Origin: Aspergillus flavus
Lineage: Eukaryota; Ascomycota; Eurotiomycetes; Eurotiales; Aspergillaceae
Direction of reading: 5' to 3'
Length of the DNA: 64,000 nt
Assembly: GCF_009017415.1 (NCBI RefSeq)
Contig: NC_092409.1
Location: forward strand, 4,836,001-4,900,000
Position numbers and translations under genes: made by a program. Of this stretch, positions 1 to 12,020 are shown in pieces; the first letter of the stretch is position 1; each line of letters opens with the position of its first letter. The notes beneath the pieces are model-generated. The model was not told the origin of the DNA, did not search any database, and saw only the letters and a list, made by a program, of their open reading frames with translations.

Positions 1-153
1 GTATTCCGGAGACGGATCCATGTGTATCCATTCAGATGCGACAGTTGTAGCGCCTGTCTCCCAGGCTGAGTGACCGGCGTTGCTAAGAGATGCAAAGAAC
101 AACGATAGAAGAAACAAGAGATTCAAGACGAATCCAGTAGCCATGATTCCCAT
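1..153 (-). CDS. Secreted protein of unknown function, N-terminal part only
   Basis: Reading the minus strand from the ATG at 153 gives 51 open codons that run off the left edge. The first about 26 residues are a typical signal peptide: a short start, the hydrophobic core FVLNLLFLLSLFFASLSNA, then a mature start at GHSAWETG. A second in-frame ATG at 144 could be the true start. It lies 429 bp from and divergent to the GH18 chitinase, so both may share a promoter. Chitinases of this type in related fungi often sit beside secreted LysM effectors, but no LysM motif is visible in the fragment, so I do not name it. The signal peptide and open frame are seen; the role is unknown. Confidence 0.55.
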   Translation of the reverse strand, partial: MGIMATGFVLNLLFLLSLFFASLSNAGHSAWETGATTVASEWIHMDPSPEY

Positions 154-582
154 AGAGAGCTGTCACATAGTGTTAATACATACCGAGAACATGGGGGGGA
201 AGTGGACAGCTTACCCAACGCAAGGAATAGTTATGGGTCATTTGTCTAATACAGAACAGCAGCAAGCAGCTTCGTTGGAGAAAGGTTCAGCATGAGGTTT
301 AGAGGCAAAGAAGGAAGACAGCAGTATTCCTTAAATAGTGACCAACATAGGTAGTTGCCACCAGTGCAGGGACAAAGTGAATGCCCGTATTTTCAGAGAG
401 TGAATAAGATAGCTGGAAGGGAATGCATGTCAGAGCCATCCAAGAAGTGGTCATGATTGTACTAAGCGGAGTATTTAAACAGTTCCAACCCTCCCTCACT
501 GAGACACCGCTTGATTGATACCAGGAGGTTCTTGATTTTACTCAACGGAACCCTTAAATTAGGTCTTTTCCCTTCTGTCGAC
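154..582. promoter_or_regulatory. Divergent intergenic region between secreted protein and chitinase
   Basis: This gap of 429 bp separates two outward-facing secreted-protein genes and should hold both promoters. I see no convincing coding sequence or strong repeat. The in-frame extension upstream of the chitinase ATG begins with a TTG and is not needed. Confidence 0.4.
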
Positions 583-2506
583 ATGCTAGCCAACAGATCA
601 GCTACCGGTCTTTTATTCTTATTCCTTTGCCAGATCGTGGTAGAGACGTTGGCGTCCCATTTCTCAAGCCTACAGTTCCTGCCTCTCCCAAACGACGATA
701 CGACTTGTTCTAAGTCAAAGCCTTGCCGACTGGGTTGCTGTGGGCCAATGTGAGAGTCATAATATTGTTATGTTTAGAAATCATATCAAGCGCTGATCAA
801 TACTCCCAGAGACTCGACTGGTACAGGCTCCTGTGGCTTTGGACCTGAGTTTTGTGGATCAAAGTGTACCTCTAATTGCGATCGAAAGAGTGAATGCGAT
901 GCAGGCTGGGGCAAAGAATGGTCGAACATGTCTACTTGCCCCTTGAAAGTGTGCTGTAGTAAACATGGGTTCTGTGGTGAGAACTCTTGTTCCCTGGATC
1001 GTATCCGCTGTGGCTAAGGGAAGACTTCAGGAACCACGCAAGAGTTTTGCGGTGACAAACAGGTACTATCTCCCGAATGCAATGGGCAAAGCTCGAAGGC
1101 CAAGACGATTGGATACTACGAAGCATGGAACCCCGAGAGAAGAACTTGTGGACGTAAGTACTTGCTACACCTAGCTCCATATATTTTACTGATCTGGCCC
1201 GATTGCCGCTCCAGAGGTGGAACCTAAGGATATCCCTCTAGGAATATACTCCCACTTGAACTTTGCTTTTGCTCTGATTGACCCCAAGACTTTCCGAATT
1301 GCTCCCATGACAGATGCAACTGCGAAGCGCTACAAATCCCTCACATCGCTGAAGAGTCGTCAGAATGGTCTTCAGGTATATATTGCGATTGGAGGCTGGG
1401 ACTTCAACGATCCGGGTCCCACGAGGACTACCTTCTCGGACCTTGCTGGCTCACAGTCTGCACAAGATACTTTCTTTGAGTCACTGGTCAGTTTCATGCT
1501 TCATAATGATTTCGACGGGGTTGATCTCGACTGGGAATATCCTACCGCAGACGATCGAGGCGGCAGACCAGAGGATTTTGCCAACTATGTCACTCTAGTG
1601 AAACGACTAAGGGAGCGGCTGGATCAATTGCCGCGGCACTTTGGGCTCACCATAACCTTGGTAGGTTTTTTTTTTTTTTTTCTTTTTGCTTGTATCAAGT
1701 GCTTGAACGCGTAATGGCTAACCTCTGGTCCGATACAGCCGGCTAGCTATTGGTATCTTCAAGGATTTGATATTGTGAACTTGGAGCCATACGTCGATTG
1801 GTTTAACGTCATGACCTATGATATACGTGAGTGGTCCTAGCTTTGGGGATATCCTTACAGCATTATTCTCGAACCACGATGCTAAACTTGCTCTTTTCTT
1901 TTAGATGGACTTTGGGACGCACATGGCAAGGAGGTTGGACCGCATGCGTTGGCCCATACCAATCTGACAGAGATTAACATGGGCCTTGAACTTCTCTGGC
2001 GCAACAACATTAATCCCGCACGGGTTGTTATGGGACTAGGTTTCTACGGCCGTAGCTTCACCATGGCAGACCCTAATTGCATGGAACCTGGTTGCCTCTT
2101 CAAGGAGGGAGAGGCCCCCTCCGGAGAGTGTACCAATGTTCCGGGGGTTATTTCGGCAACAGAGATCCACGGAATAATCAAGAAGGGTGCTACTGTGACC
2201 TTCTATAAAGATGCCGCAGTGAAGGTTGCTACGTGGAATACCAACCAGTGGGTCAGCTGGGATGATGTCGAAACCTTGAAGCTCAAGATCGACTTCGCCA
2301 ACAAGCGTTGTCTGGGAGGGACCATGGTTTGGGCAGTTGACCTGGATGATGGCACCCTTGTTGAAGCATTGGGGAATGCCTCGGGGAAGAAGAAACAATG
2401 GACCAGCGATGGCAAATTCAAACCAATGCCTTGCTTCGGTAAGAATTGGCCAAAGGGGTCCAACAAGACGTGGATTGGCAAGAAGGAAAAACCGAAGAAG
2501 GGATAG
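583..2506 (+). CDS. GH18 chitinase with N-terminal hevein-type chitin-binding domain
   Basis: Six exons (583-749, 810-976, 1031-1153, 1215-1660, 1739-1826, 1905-2506) join in frame to 530 residues. A signal peptide (about 1-29) is followed by a cysteine-rich chitin-binding type 1 region (about 42-130, with CCGP, CGFGPEFCG and CCSKHGFCG blocks). A GH18 domain starts at about 137. The catalytic motif is DGVDLDWE, with the acid Glu near residue 260; GGWDFN and YDIHGLWD are further family signatures. It should hydrolyse chitin outside the cell. The catalytic domain resembles the fungal subgroup C class V type, but there are no LysM modules and the tail after the domain is short (lysine-rich, ending KKEKPKKG). 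Intron 4 carries a long T run near its donor. Every splice restores a conserved sequence, so the model is firm. Confidence 0.93.
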
Positions 2507-3100
2507 GTATTCTGCTTTATCTTGGTGAATCCTAGTATCTCAATATGGAGTTCGAAGTACTATGTTTAACAAGATATTGTTCAACCTTCATTTCCAAGAC
2601 AAAGAACTGCTGTAATCAGGGTGAATGGTTTACTGGCATCATGTACAATATATACGGACAAGTGCATCCTGTCTGGAAACATAGCTATCAGGTGCACTCC
2701 AGTCTATGCCGAGGTACATGGATTCACAATGACTTCAAACAAAGAGCGATATAGTGCATATCGATGTGGCAAAGGCCAGACTCTAGTCTATACGGAAGCT
2801 GTGAAATAGTGTGCAGCTCAGCGGGGTAAGATATATATAACTACACTATTCACCATCAAAGGCTCTTGAATTCACAGCACGTTGGTTATAGGCTCATTAA
2901 GGTGCAAGTCCCTGCTACCTGTACACAATTGAATTCACTCACGTTCAATGGCCCACATTATATAAATCTTTATATGTGCTATGGGAGCATCTTCCCTTCC
3001 TCTGGATTCACACTTCATGGAGCATATCCTCAACCCCAACTTATCCCCATTTGATGAAACAAGTCCCTTGTATTGATATCACCAGAACCAGATCTCCCTC
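2507..3100. other. Intergenic region, no gene seen
   Basis: These 594 bp lie between the chitinase stop and the hydrolase start, both on the plus strand. Short open frames occur but none has family character or splice support. The last 150 bp (TATATAA-like sequence near 2957) probably form the promoter of the downstream gene. Confidence 0.4.
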
Positions 3101-5170
3101 ATGATGGCAGCTTTTGCCATGCTCCTGCTGGCACTATCGCTGCTGATGGGATCCTTCGGCAGCTGTGCTCTCAGTAGTAATGCTAACCAGAGCCTCGACT
3201 ACACCATCAGCCCTCAGGGCGAGAACCTTGCCCGCAGAGAGCCAATGAAAGACCCCACCGACATGACCTGGATCCAGAAATGGGGTGCTATTGGGGACAG
3301 CTTTACTGCTGGCATTGGAGCTGGCCAGCTGTGGGATAAAGATAAGAAATGTGCTCGATACGATCGATCCTATGTCACAATACTCGACCGTGCCATTGGA
3401 TTATCTCCCCTCACCTTTCAATATCTGGCCTGCAGTGGTGCCAAATCGAAGGAAATTCTTGAACAAGCCAAGAAACTCGGCGGCGGGATGGATTTGGTGG
3501 TTCTGACGGCGGGAGGAAACGACCTCTGCTTGGTGAGGAGAGCCTTGAGACACCTTGAACATTCGCTTAGAAGCTGGAAGCTAACATGAAAACTTGCTAG
3601 ATTGATGTTCTGAAAGACTGCATCTTTCTGGCTTACAATGAGAAGAGCTGTGAATCATCTATCAGGAGAGCTAAGCTCAACGCAGAATACATTCTGGAGC
3701 CAGCCCTTGAGGAGATCCTCGTTGAACTGGAAAAGCATATGAGGCCATCCGCCGGCATTGTGGTCTTCGTTAGCTACGCTCAGTTCTTCCATGATAAGGA
3801 CACGGACTCGGATAGTTGCGCAAAACATAACAACTGGGCTTTCCCCCCTATCGGGGGTCCGTTTAAAAATCTACCGGTGGACCTAAGGAGACGCAAAGAA
3901 TATAATGAATTGGTCCGGATTACCAATGCCGGAATTGAGAGGACCATTGACAAGATGAGAGAGAGGTGTGAAGTACAGGTTACGCTTTGCGAACTGGGAT
4001 GTATGGCCCTCTGATGAACAGGTTGCTGGGCAGTTTTGCTGGCCTGGGTCTACCGGGGCATACCCCGACCCCCACCAGGTCAATTTGCAGTTCTTCAAGC
4101 CCGACACGAAGAAGAAATCTATACATGATGAGATCAAAAAGAGGGACACAACCGTAGGCAAAGGCCAACTGGAGCCTGAGGTCAACTATGGGGTCAATGA
4201 GAGCCTCTATGGCATGCTGGGCGACAGGAGTCCGAACCCTGCGGTGGAAGCCATACACATGCTCAACGGTAGGGATTCAGTTCCTAGGGATGATGCACAC
4301 GGTTGCTCGGCACACCTCGACACGCGCTCTTGGGGATTCAGACTCCCAGCTCGATGGGGAAAGTGGTTTCACCCGAATGAGAAGGGCCACATCACGATTG
4401 CATCGTTCGTTCTCAACGAAATCATCTCAGCACGGGCACAATTCTTGGGGAGAGACAATCCGATTTGCAAGGATGAGGATCGAGACCAATTTCATTGCAG
4501 AGGGAACAAGGGCGATCAACTCAGTCATTATGTCCAAAGCCACATCGCGGATGAGACCTACAAGACATACTGCAACGAAGTACAGCCACCCGAAGGCCAA
4601 GTGAACTGGCACGACGAGCGCGTTTTCTACGAGGATACCCCGGACGAGCACAAGTACATGATAACCCTCACAAAGGGAGCTACGCAATTCAGTAAACAAG
4701 AATGTCTCACCACCTTCATGCGAATTATTCACGGCTGTGACCTATATCGCCCGGAAAACCCGTTAAACCTCAAGCACGGGGGTACTTGGAAGAAGGGGAG
4801 ATATAGATATGAATTGAAGACGGGCCACATAAGGCGCCCCTGGCCTGTTGCAAGACCTAGCGGCACATGCGAGGGATGGTATAAAGTGTTTTTTTCAAGA
4901 TATACTATCAGGGGTAGATTGTGGGCTAGTCTTGATCATGGGGAAGAGCTCCGCAAAAGTGTGAAAGATTGTATTGGAGGTGGCCTGACATCTTGGAGTT
5001 TCAAATACTTCAACAGAGCCGACAGTCATGATATGGAGTGGGAAGCAGAATTTTCAACGCCCATCTGGGTGATGAAAAGGTGTTTCCAGAACAACAAGGT
5101 CTTCAACAACATGGGGGGACCAAATATTGGATGTGAAGGTAATGACAATCCATGGCCTTTCAACTATTAG
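3101..5170 (+). CDS. Secreted SGNH/GDSL hydrolase with C-terminal extension; apparent frameshift near 3980
   Basis: Exon 1 (3101-3532) encodes a signal peptide and block I GDSFTAGIGAG, with the nucleophile Ser near residue 67 and GGND near 138-141. After a 68-nt intron the frame continues from 3601 and stops at 4014. The rest of the family pattern (RFANWDVW, GQFCWPGSTG, then the catalytic WFHPNEKGH) lies one base out of phase from about 3959 to 5170. A single extra base in GTTACGC (about 3982) explains this. A 43-nt intron at 3979-4021 is possible but would remove sequence that looks coding. After the His block comes about 250 residues with a cysteine pattern and an NPLNLKHGG segment, resembling tails seen on some fungal chitinases. 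It is probably a secreted esterase or lipase-like enzyme; substrate unknown. The gene is either mildly broken or carries a sequencing error. Confidence 0.78.
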
Positions 5171-6377
5171 TATCTATATGTAGGAGGTTAGGGTTGAGTT
5201 CTCTTTCACGGGCAACAGGAATTCATTGTGGAATGTAGATGAACTCCATCTGCAAGGTTGGATAGCAGTTCACTTGTTGAAAATGAGCCATATCACAATC
5301 ATACCAAAGCAATATCAAAGTAGGGCCTGCGTTAGTCAAGGAGAATGCACGTGTGCCCATGGGCCACGTGACGCCTTCCGAATCCGGCAGTGATTCGTAA
5401 CCCTCAAGCTCAACCCCATATTTATTCCTCTGTGGTTTTTAGAATCTGTCTTCATCCCATCCGAATGCGGTACTGGACAACAATAAGCACTGCTGCAGTC
5501 ATTATGTACCAAAAGATTCCGATATTTGGTCCCACTGTCCCACCAAGGGCTGTGCGTTTTACGGGACGACGATTCACCCTTTTGGAAAGAGTCTAGATGC
5601 ATACCGAGCAACGGACCTAGCCAGAGCAATTCTATACTCCCAAATTCGCTTTGAAGGAGGTGAAGATGCTATCGGCAACGGCTATGTACTCCCGATCAGG
5701 TACCCGGTGGCCGATGGGTCCCTGGTAGACAAACCCTAATAAGGGTCGCTCTTCCCCGGATCCGATAGAAAAGATCTCCATAGACCCATGGAACTATCGT
5801 TCACCGCAAATATGGGGTTCGCCATCATCTATGACTCCACATCGCGCTCAACAACTCCGCGCTCGTCAACGTGACCCTACGCTCCTGATATTCCATGGGT
5901 CCTCCCCAGATTCCGTCAGACGGATCCCTCGATTGAGGCGTCGCTCTGAGACACTGGCACGATCGAGCCCACGACGTTCCTGGACGAGGACCGGGAGAAG
6001 AAAGCTATTGTTGCTGTGTTAGCGCACGCTATTCTATTGTTATTCTATTCTTACCCCCTGTTTTCGGAGCTGTCACAAACGCCACCGCGCGGATCCATCT
6101 CTATATGCCCGATCAGATCTGGGATCGACACTGCCCGAAAGCAGTGGCGAGTCTGGACTTTGTTCCAAAATTTGTGTTTGGTTAAGGTCATCTGTTGGTT
6201 GCGTCCGGTGGTCAAAACCAGCTTGTGAGCACTCCTTACTTAAACCAGGTGATTTCCATTCCAACTGACGCTACATCTCACACAGCAAACAATCTCTCAA
6301 CTCTCAACTCCAGCCTCCTCCTATTTAGTTCCTAAAGATCGACATCAGACATCAACAACAACAAAGTTCAAGAAAAG
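5171..6377. other. Intergenic region holding the decayed frame and the exo-glucanase promoter
   Basis: Apart from the decayed frame, the stretch contains E-box-like CACGTG sequence near 5364 and, in the last 100 bp, a pyrimidine/CAACAA-rich leader typical just upstream of fungal start codons. No other gene is supported. Confidence 0.4.
5443..6060 (+). pseudogene. Decayed reading frame of unknown family
   Basis: From 5443 to 5736 a 98-codon frame reads like protein (pieces HCCSHYVPKDSDIWSHC, GTTIHPFGKSLDAYRATDLA, RAILYSQIRFEGGEDAIG). It then meets two adjacent TAA stops (5737-5742). The same frame continues beyond them with GSDRKDLHRPMELSFTANMG and FAIIYDST. Further protein-like pieces follow in other frames (IALNNSALVNVTLRS, RFRQTDPSIEASL, TIEPTTFLDEDREKKAIVA). 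The 5' side begins at a TAG that could be an intron acceptor; I found no convincing first exon. Stops plus frame changes indicate a gene relic. I do not recognise the family. An alternative is a living gene with introns that I could not place. Confidence 0.4.
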
Positions 6378-7748
<1,371 letters not shown>

Positions 7749-8047
7749 GCACACAGTCGCTAGCTTTTTTTTTTTTTTTTCTTATCCTTTAGCCACTATT
7801 CTTTTTCTCTCTTCCTTTCTTTTCACCCTTTGTCGCTCCCTTCTTGCTCAACATCTTTATGGGCAGTGGAGTATCTAATCTTGTTCATTTCGGGAGTATT
7901 ATTTGATATTGGCCTCGCATGGTTTAAGCTAATGAATATATCTTGATATTGTTTCACATGACTTCCGTATAACAAAGCGCCGCGCTCCAAATCGGGGTAT
8001 TGAGAAATATACACAAAAAAGGGTACCAACCGGAAAATTAGTCTAGC

Positions 8048-10996
8048 CTATACTTGATTTCGCCATGAGTCCCATCCTGTCCCGGTCCCTGTCCCTGGAG
8101 CTGAACCTAGTAATTGTGCCCACTGTGCTTCTAATGATTCCATGCCGGTAGTAATCATGTCGACATTTTCACCGTTCGAAGTTTGAGGCGCGCCAAAATC
8201 CCACGTAGGCATGGGAATAGACCCTTCCGAACCGGTAGAGTCGAGGGGAGTCACCATGCCCGTTTGATATAACTGGGAAGAGAAGCCCATATCAAATGCA
8301 CCGAATGGGCCGGCACCCATACTCATGTTTACTGCGCTACTAGTATCGAGAGAGGTATGTGATTGTTGATGGTTGGTTTGGTTGAGAGATGATGAAGTTG
8401 ATGGCTGCTGCTGCTTCAGGGACGAGGACGGATCCAGGGATATATAAGTAGTAGAAGAAGGATCGTGTATGGTAGTCTGGTTTAGTATAGATGTATCATT
8501 AGACACTGGACTGTTGTTGGAACTCTTGTCGGTGAACTCGGGCGAAAGTCCTTTGTCAGTTCCCGGTCCAGATTCAGTTCCCGAGCTGAGATTGAACGGC
8601 GATTTTGCGAAAGGATCCGAACCTGGAGGGTTCCTGTTCTGTAATTGTGGAAGACTCTGTCCTTCACGAGAGGGTAGAGATGAGGGCGTGTAATAGTGTT
8701 GCTGTGGGCCAGCCGATGGCCTGGCGGGCACTTCTTCAATTGCAGATTGATGATTTTGGTGTTGCTCTACTGGTACGAGTGGTGTACAGCCGCGACCCTG
8801 TTGATCATTAGAGATTGTGATAATTGGAGATCGTTCTGTGCGGAGACTTACCTTTTTTTGCACATTGTTTGTGATACGAGGCCTTTTTGCTTGTCGAATG
8901 TCTCGGAATGGAGTACCTTCAATATCGACGTCCAACTGAACCAGGAAAGATTCAGTCAAGGGGTTCTTGTTCTTCATGGCATCGAGTGCGGTGAAGACAA
9001 ATCCGAGAGAGGAACGAGCAGCTGAGTCGTCGGGGCGGGATTTAAGATACTGTACGAAGACGCGCGCAGCGACATAGACAGAGTATGACATGAAAGGATT
9101 TAACTAGAATCGATCAGCCCATGACAATAGCAAAGTGACGGGACAATGGTCTCAGACTTACAGCCGTTAGGTCCATGTGGCTGATCATCTTCATAATATT
9201 AGAGATTTGATCAGCAGCGACAATACACCTTCGTTTACTTTCAGTGATGATCTGCTCGGGCATCCGGTTTTTCTCCGCCTTGAAGATAGCGGCTTGATGA
9301 AGGCATATCGTGGAAGTATGGATCGCCATGTTACAGAAGATGACATTAGGATCAGACATTCCAGCCGGTAGTCGGAGATGGTTGGGCATTGCTAGGGCAA
9401 AATGCAGTAGTACGTTATCGTGCGATCTGTGCCGCTGCCAGTACAACCCATTCAGGTCATGGTCGTTGTCTTGAGGATCAGGGCGATGCAGGTGCGAGAG
9501 ATTCCGTCCGAACATGTATGCCATGAAAGAAACACTACCGAAAGACGACAAGGTGGAGAGTCCATCACCCGCCAAAATGTCCTCAACGCGTAGAGTCCTC
9601 TGTGGTTTGCTCTTGACGAATGCTTCTTCGGTAGCAGGTAAGTTCGTCTTGACCTACTCAGACGAGATTAGCCATTGGACTTGAACAAAAATAAAAAAAG
9701 AAAGAAAGAAAAAGAAAGGATATTAGAAGAGGCATCACTGACATCTCTCTCGTCGATAAGAACTGGCCACCCGGTCCCGACGCTTGCAAAACGATCGATA
9801 CAGAAAGCCATCCAGAACACCCTACGTCGTTCTTCCTTCTCTGTCCAATCTCTTGCTGGCGGTAATGACTGTTTTACCTCAAGACCCATACCATCCAATC
9901 GATTCAGGCCGAGCATAAGTGCTAACCTTGCTGCTTTACCAACACTGAGCCATGCCCGGGGGAAGAACATCATTCTGAATTCATACGTGCCAATGAGCAA
10001 CCAAGTTTGGCAGTAGGGCAAGGACAAGATGTTCTCCCCCAGTCCTTTCATTTCGTCCAATTCCGCATATTTGCGGGCTCGCTGGTAGAAAAGCGCATGC
10101 AAATTCGAATATTTCTCGCTGACAGAAGCGGCTTGGCACCAGGTGATATACTGTAAACACACGGGAGGTCGTACACTTGGAGCAAGATCCATTGCTGCCA
10201 AATGCCTGGGACGGTGTAAAATCGGCATATAAGGATGGATTTTCTCAAAGTATATCTGGTTTCTGTTATGATATAATCAGCACAACGCAAAATGCCTGAA
10301 TTTGATATCAAGTTCAATACGTACAGTTCATCGATGATTTCTCGGTCAGGCAAAGGTTCCTCCAGTCCCAAACTAATCATATCCCATCCAAAATTACCCG
10401 TGCGATCTAATCCCGGTGTCAAGAATGTCTGGCTTGACTGGATATTGTTGATTTCGCCTTCGGGGGATGACATAGGCGCATCAATACTGTTTGTGAACGG
10501 GGCCGTCTCCGGGATGCTAACGAACTCTTGTGGTGCTGCGACGTTGGTGCCATTTCCTTGGCTGTTGTGGGAGGGGTTCACCTCCTGTGTCTTCAGTAAA
10601 GTTTCGACTTGGGCTGGGGAGAGCACAGCGTTAGCACTGAAACAGTATAGAAAACGCATAGGCAGGTATGGCCATCTATCACATACCTAACCGCGCCTCC
10701 AGCTGCTTCACATAACCCCGCTTTGGGCCACTTTTCTTGCGCACTTCATCGTAAGCACATTCGTGGCCCAACCTGGAACAAGTACCACAGCTTGGTTTCC
10801 TCCCGTCGCATCTCAATTTTCTTCGCCGGCAGACGACGCATGCAATGCGCTTAGGACGGGGAACGTAGTTGCTGTCCGGATCTATATGCCCGGTATGAGT
10901 CGCTGCGGGATCGCGATCCATCGAAGTATGAAGTGGCTGTGTAGAGGAGGATTGGGTGGTTGGATGAAAGAAATGACCGTCGAGGGAGTCTGCCAT
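8048..10996 (-). CDS. Zn2Cys6 transcription factor with fungal_trans domain
   Basis: Six exons on the minus strand (10996-10687, 10613-10325, 10262-9743, 9653-9162, 9103-8852, 8797-8048) give 870 residues. The zinc cluster uses Cys 53, 56, 63, 70, 73 and 80 (CVVCRRRKLRCDG start, C-x2-C-x6-C-x6-C-x2-C-x6-C). It is followed by a GPKRGYVKQLEARL linker and short coiled coil. A fungal-specific transcription factor domain (AWLSVGKAARLALMLGLNRL) follows, then a Ser/Gln/Pro-rich C-terminal third that looks like an activation region. I chose the ATG at 10996; an upstream extension starts at TTG. The last intron is a multiple of three (54 nt), so retention would keep the frame. It is a nuclear regulator; target genes unknown. 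The neighbouring exgA is a possible but unproven target. Confidence 0.88.
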
Positions 10997-12020
10997 GGTC
11001 TGCGGACGACACAATGAACTGCGAAGGGTGTAGACCGGATAATGATTTCAATTCGGATTGCGATTAAGTAAAGGTTGGATACCCGTCGGCAGATAGGAGG
11101 TGCCAAACCCCAATAACGCAACTATTAAAGACAGGCAGCGCCAGGAGCATTGGACGGCAAGAGAATCAAGATCATAGAGGTATCAGAAACATTCCAGACG
11201 CATAACCTGGGGGGTAGCTCTTTAGATAGAACTATTTGACCTGGATCAGATTGATTTGATGTTGTTCGAGTCCAGCGCCACCAAGACCTCAGGTTTGAAG
11301 GATTGTTGTGCAGGGGATCAGAGCAGCCGCATCACTTCAGGTACGGGGAGAAGAGATGGGAATTATGAGTAGTATATCAGCGAGCTTAGGACGTCATTTG
11401 CATATCGGAGTTGGTATCGGTAGTAGTCTTGGGACGATAAGTCACTACGCCGGCGTCCTTCTAGTCGTTACTCTTTCTGGAAGAGTCCAGGCATCTCCGG
11501 CTTACGTAGTCGTTCGCCGCACCAATCAGAGCTCGCACGTCCCGTGGATCCCGACGGAGCACTTTTGACCCTGAATCTAGGGCAGAGAATAGCTATCTAT
11601 CACCTCAATTCATATGAATCAATTTACTAAAACAGAAACCTCTTTCCATATTCCATATTGAATCTAGATACTGAATGCATATAATACAAAAAATCAACGC
11701 CGCGGTATAGGACAAGTGAGCAGCATTGGAGAACAGCAAGAGAGACATGCAGAGCCCCCCAGAGCATTCAAGATCATACACCCTACGGCCAATCTAGAGA
11801 TGATGTATAGTACAAAATCAACGAACCTGTCATCTCCATGCAGTCCCAACGAAAGCAAGTACAATGAGAAAAGGTATCCGGACAGACATCATGAACGCGA
11901 TAGTGGTGAGGCTGTGAAAAGGAACAATCGAGCCTTGGTGGACACTATTCGCAAAGGAAGCATGGGCGCACTTGCGTAAAAGGGAAGAGGAAGAGACGAA
12001 AGTAGGACAATGGGATACGT
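10997..12020. promoter_or_regulatory. Upstream region of the Zn2Cys6 gene and 3' flank of rml2
   Basis: This kilobase is the promoter and leader of the minus-strand regulator plus the 3' flank of rml2. It contains a 10-bp palindrome ACGCCGGCGT at 11447-11456, about 450 bp upstream of the regulator start, a shape that zinc-cluster proteins can bind. The small open frame around 11716-11979 has no family character. No gene is supported. Confidence 0.4.

Noticed and set aside
3861..3978. A 118-nt intron to repair the SGNH frame
   Set aside because: The donor GTTTAA is poor and about 39 family-like residues would be lost.
8798..8851. Intron-free reading through the last intron of the 8-11 kb regulator
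   Set aside because: The 54-nt segment keeps frame, but GTAAGT and CAG signals are strong and the extra residues look noncoding; retained as an intron.
11261..11280. GTTCGAGTCC, a tRNA T-loop-like sequence
   Set aside because: The flanking bases cannot form a T stem, acceptor stem or anticodon arm.
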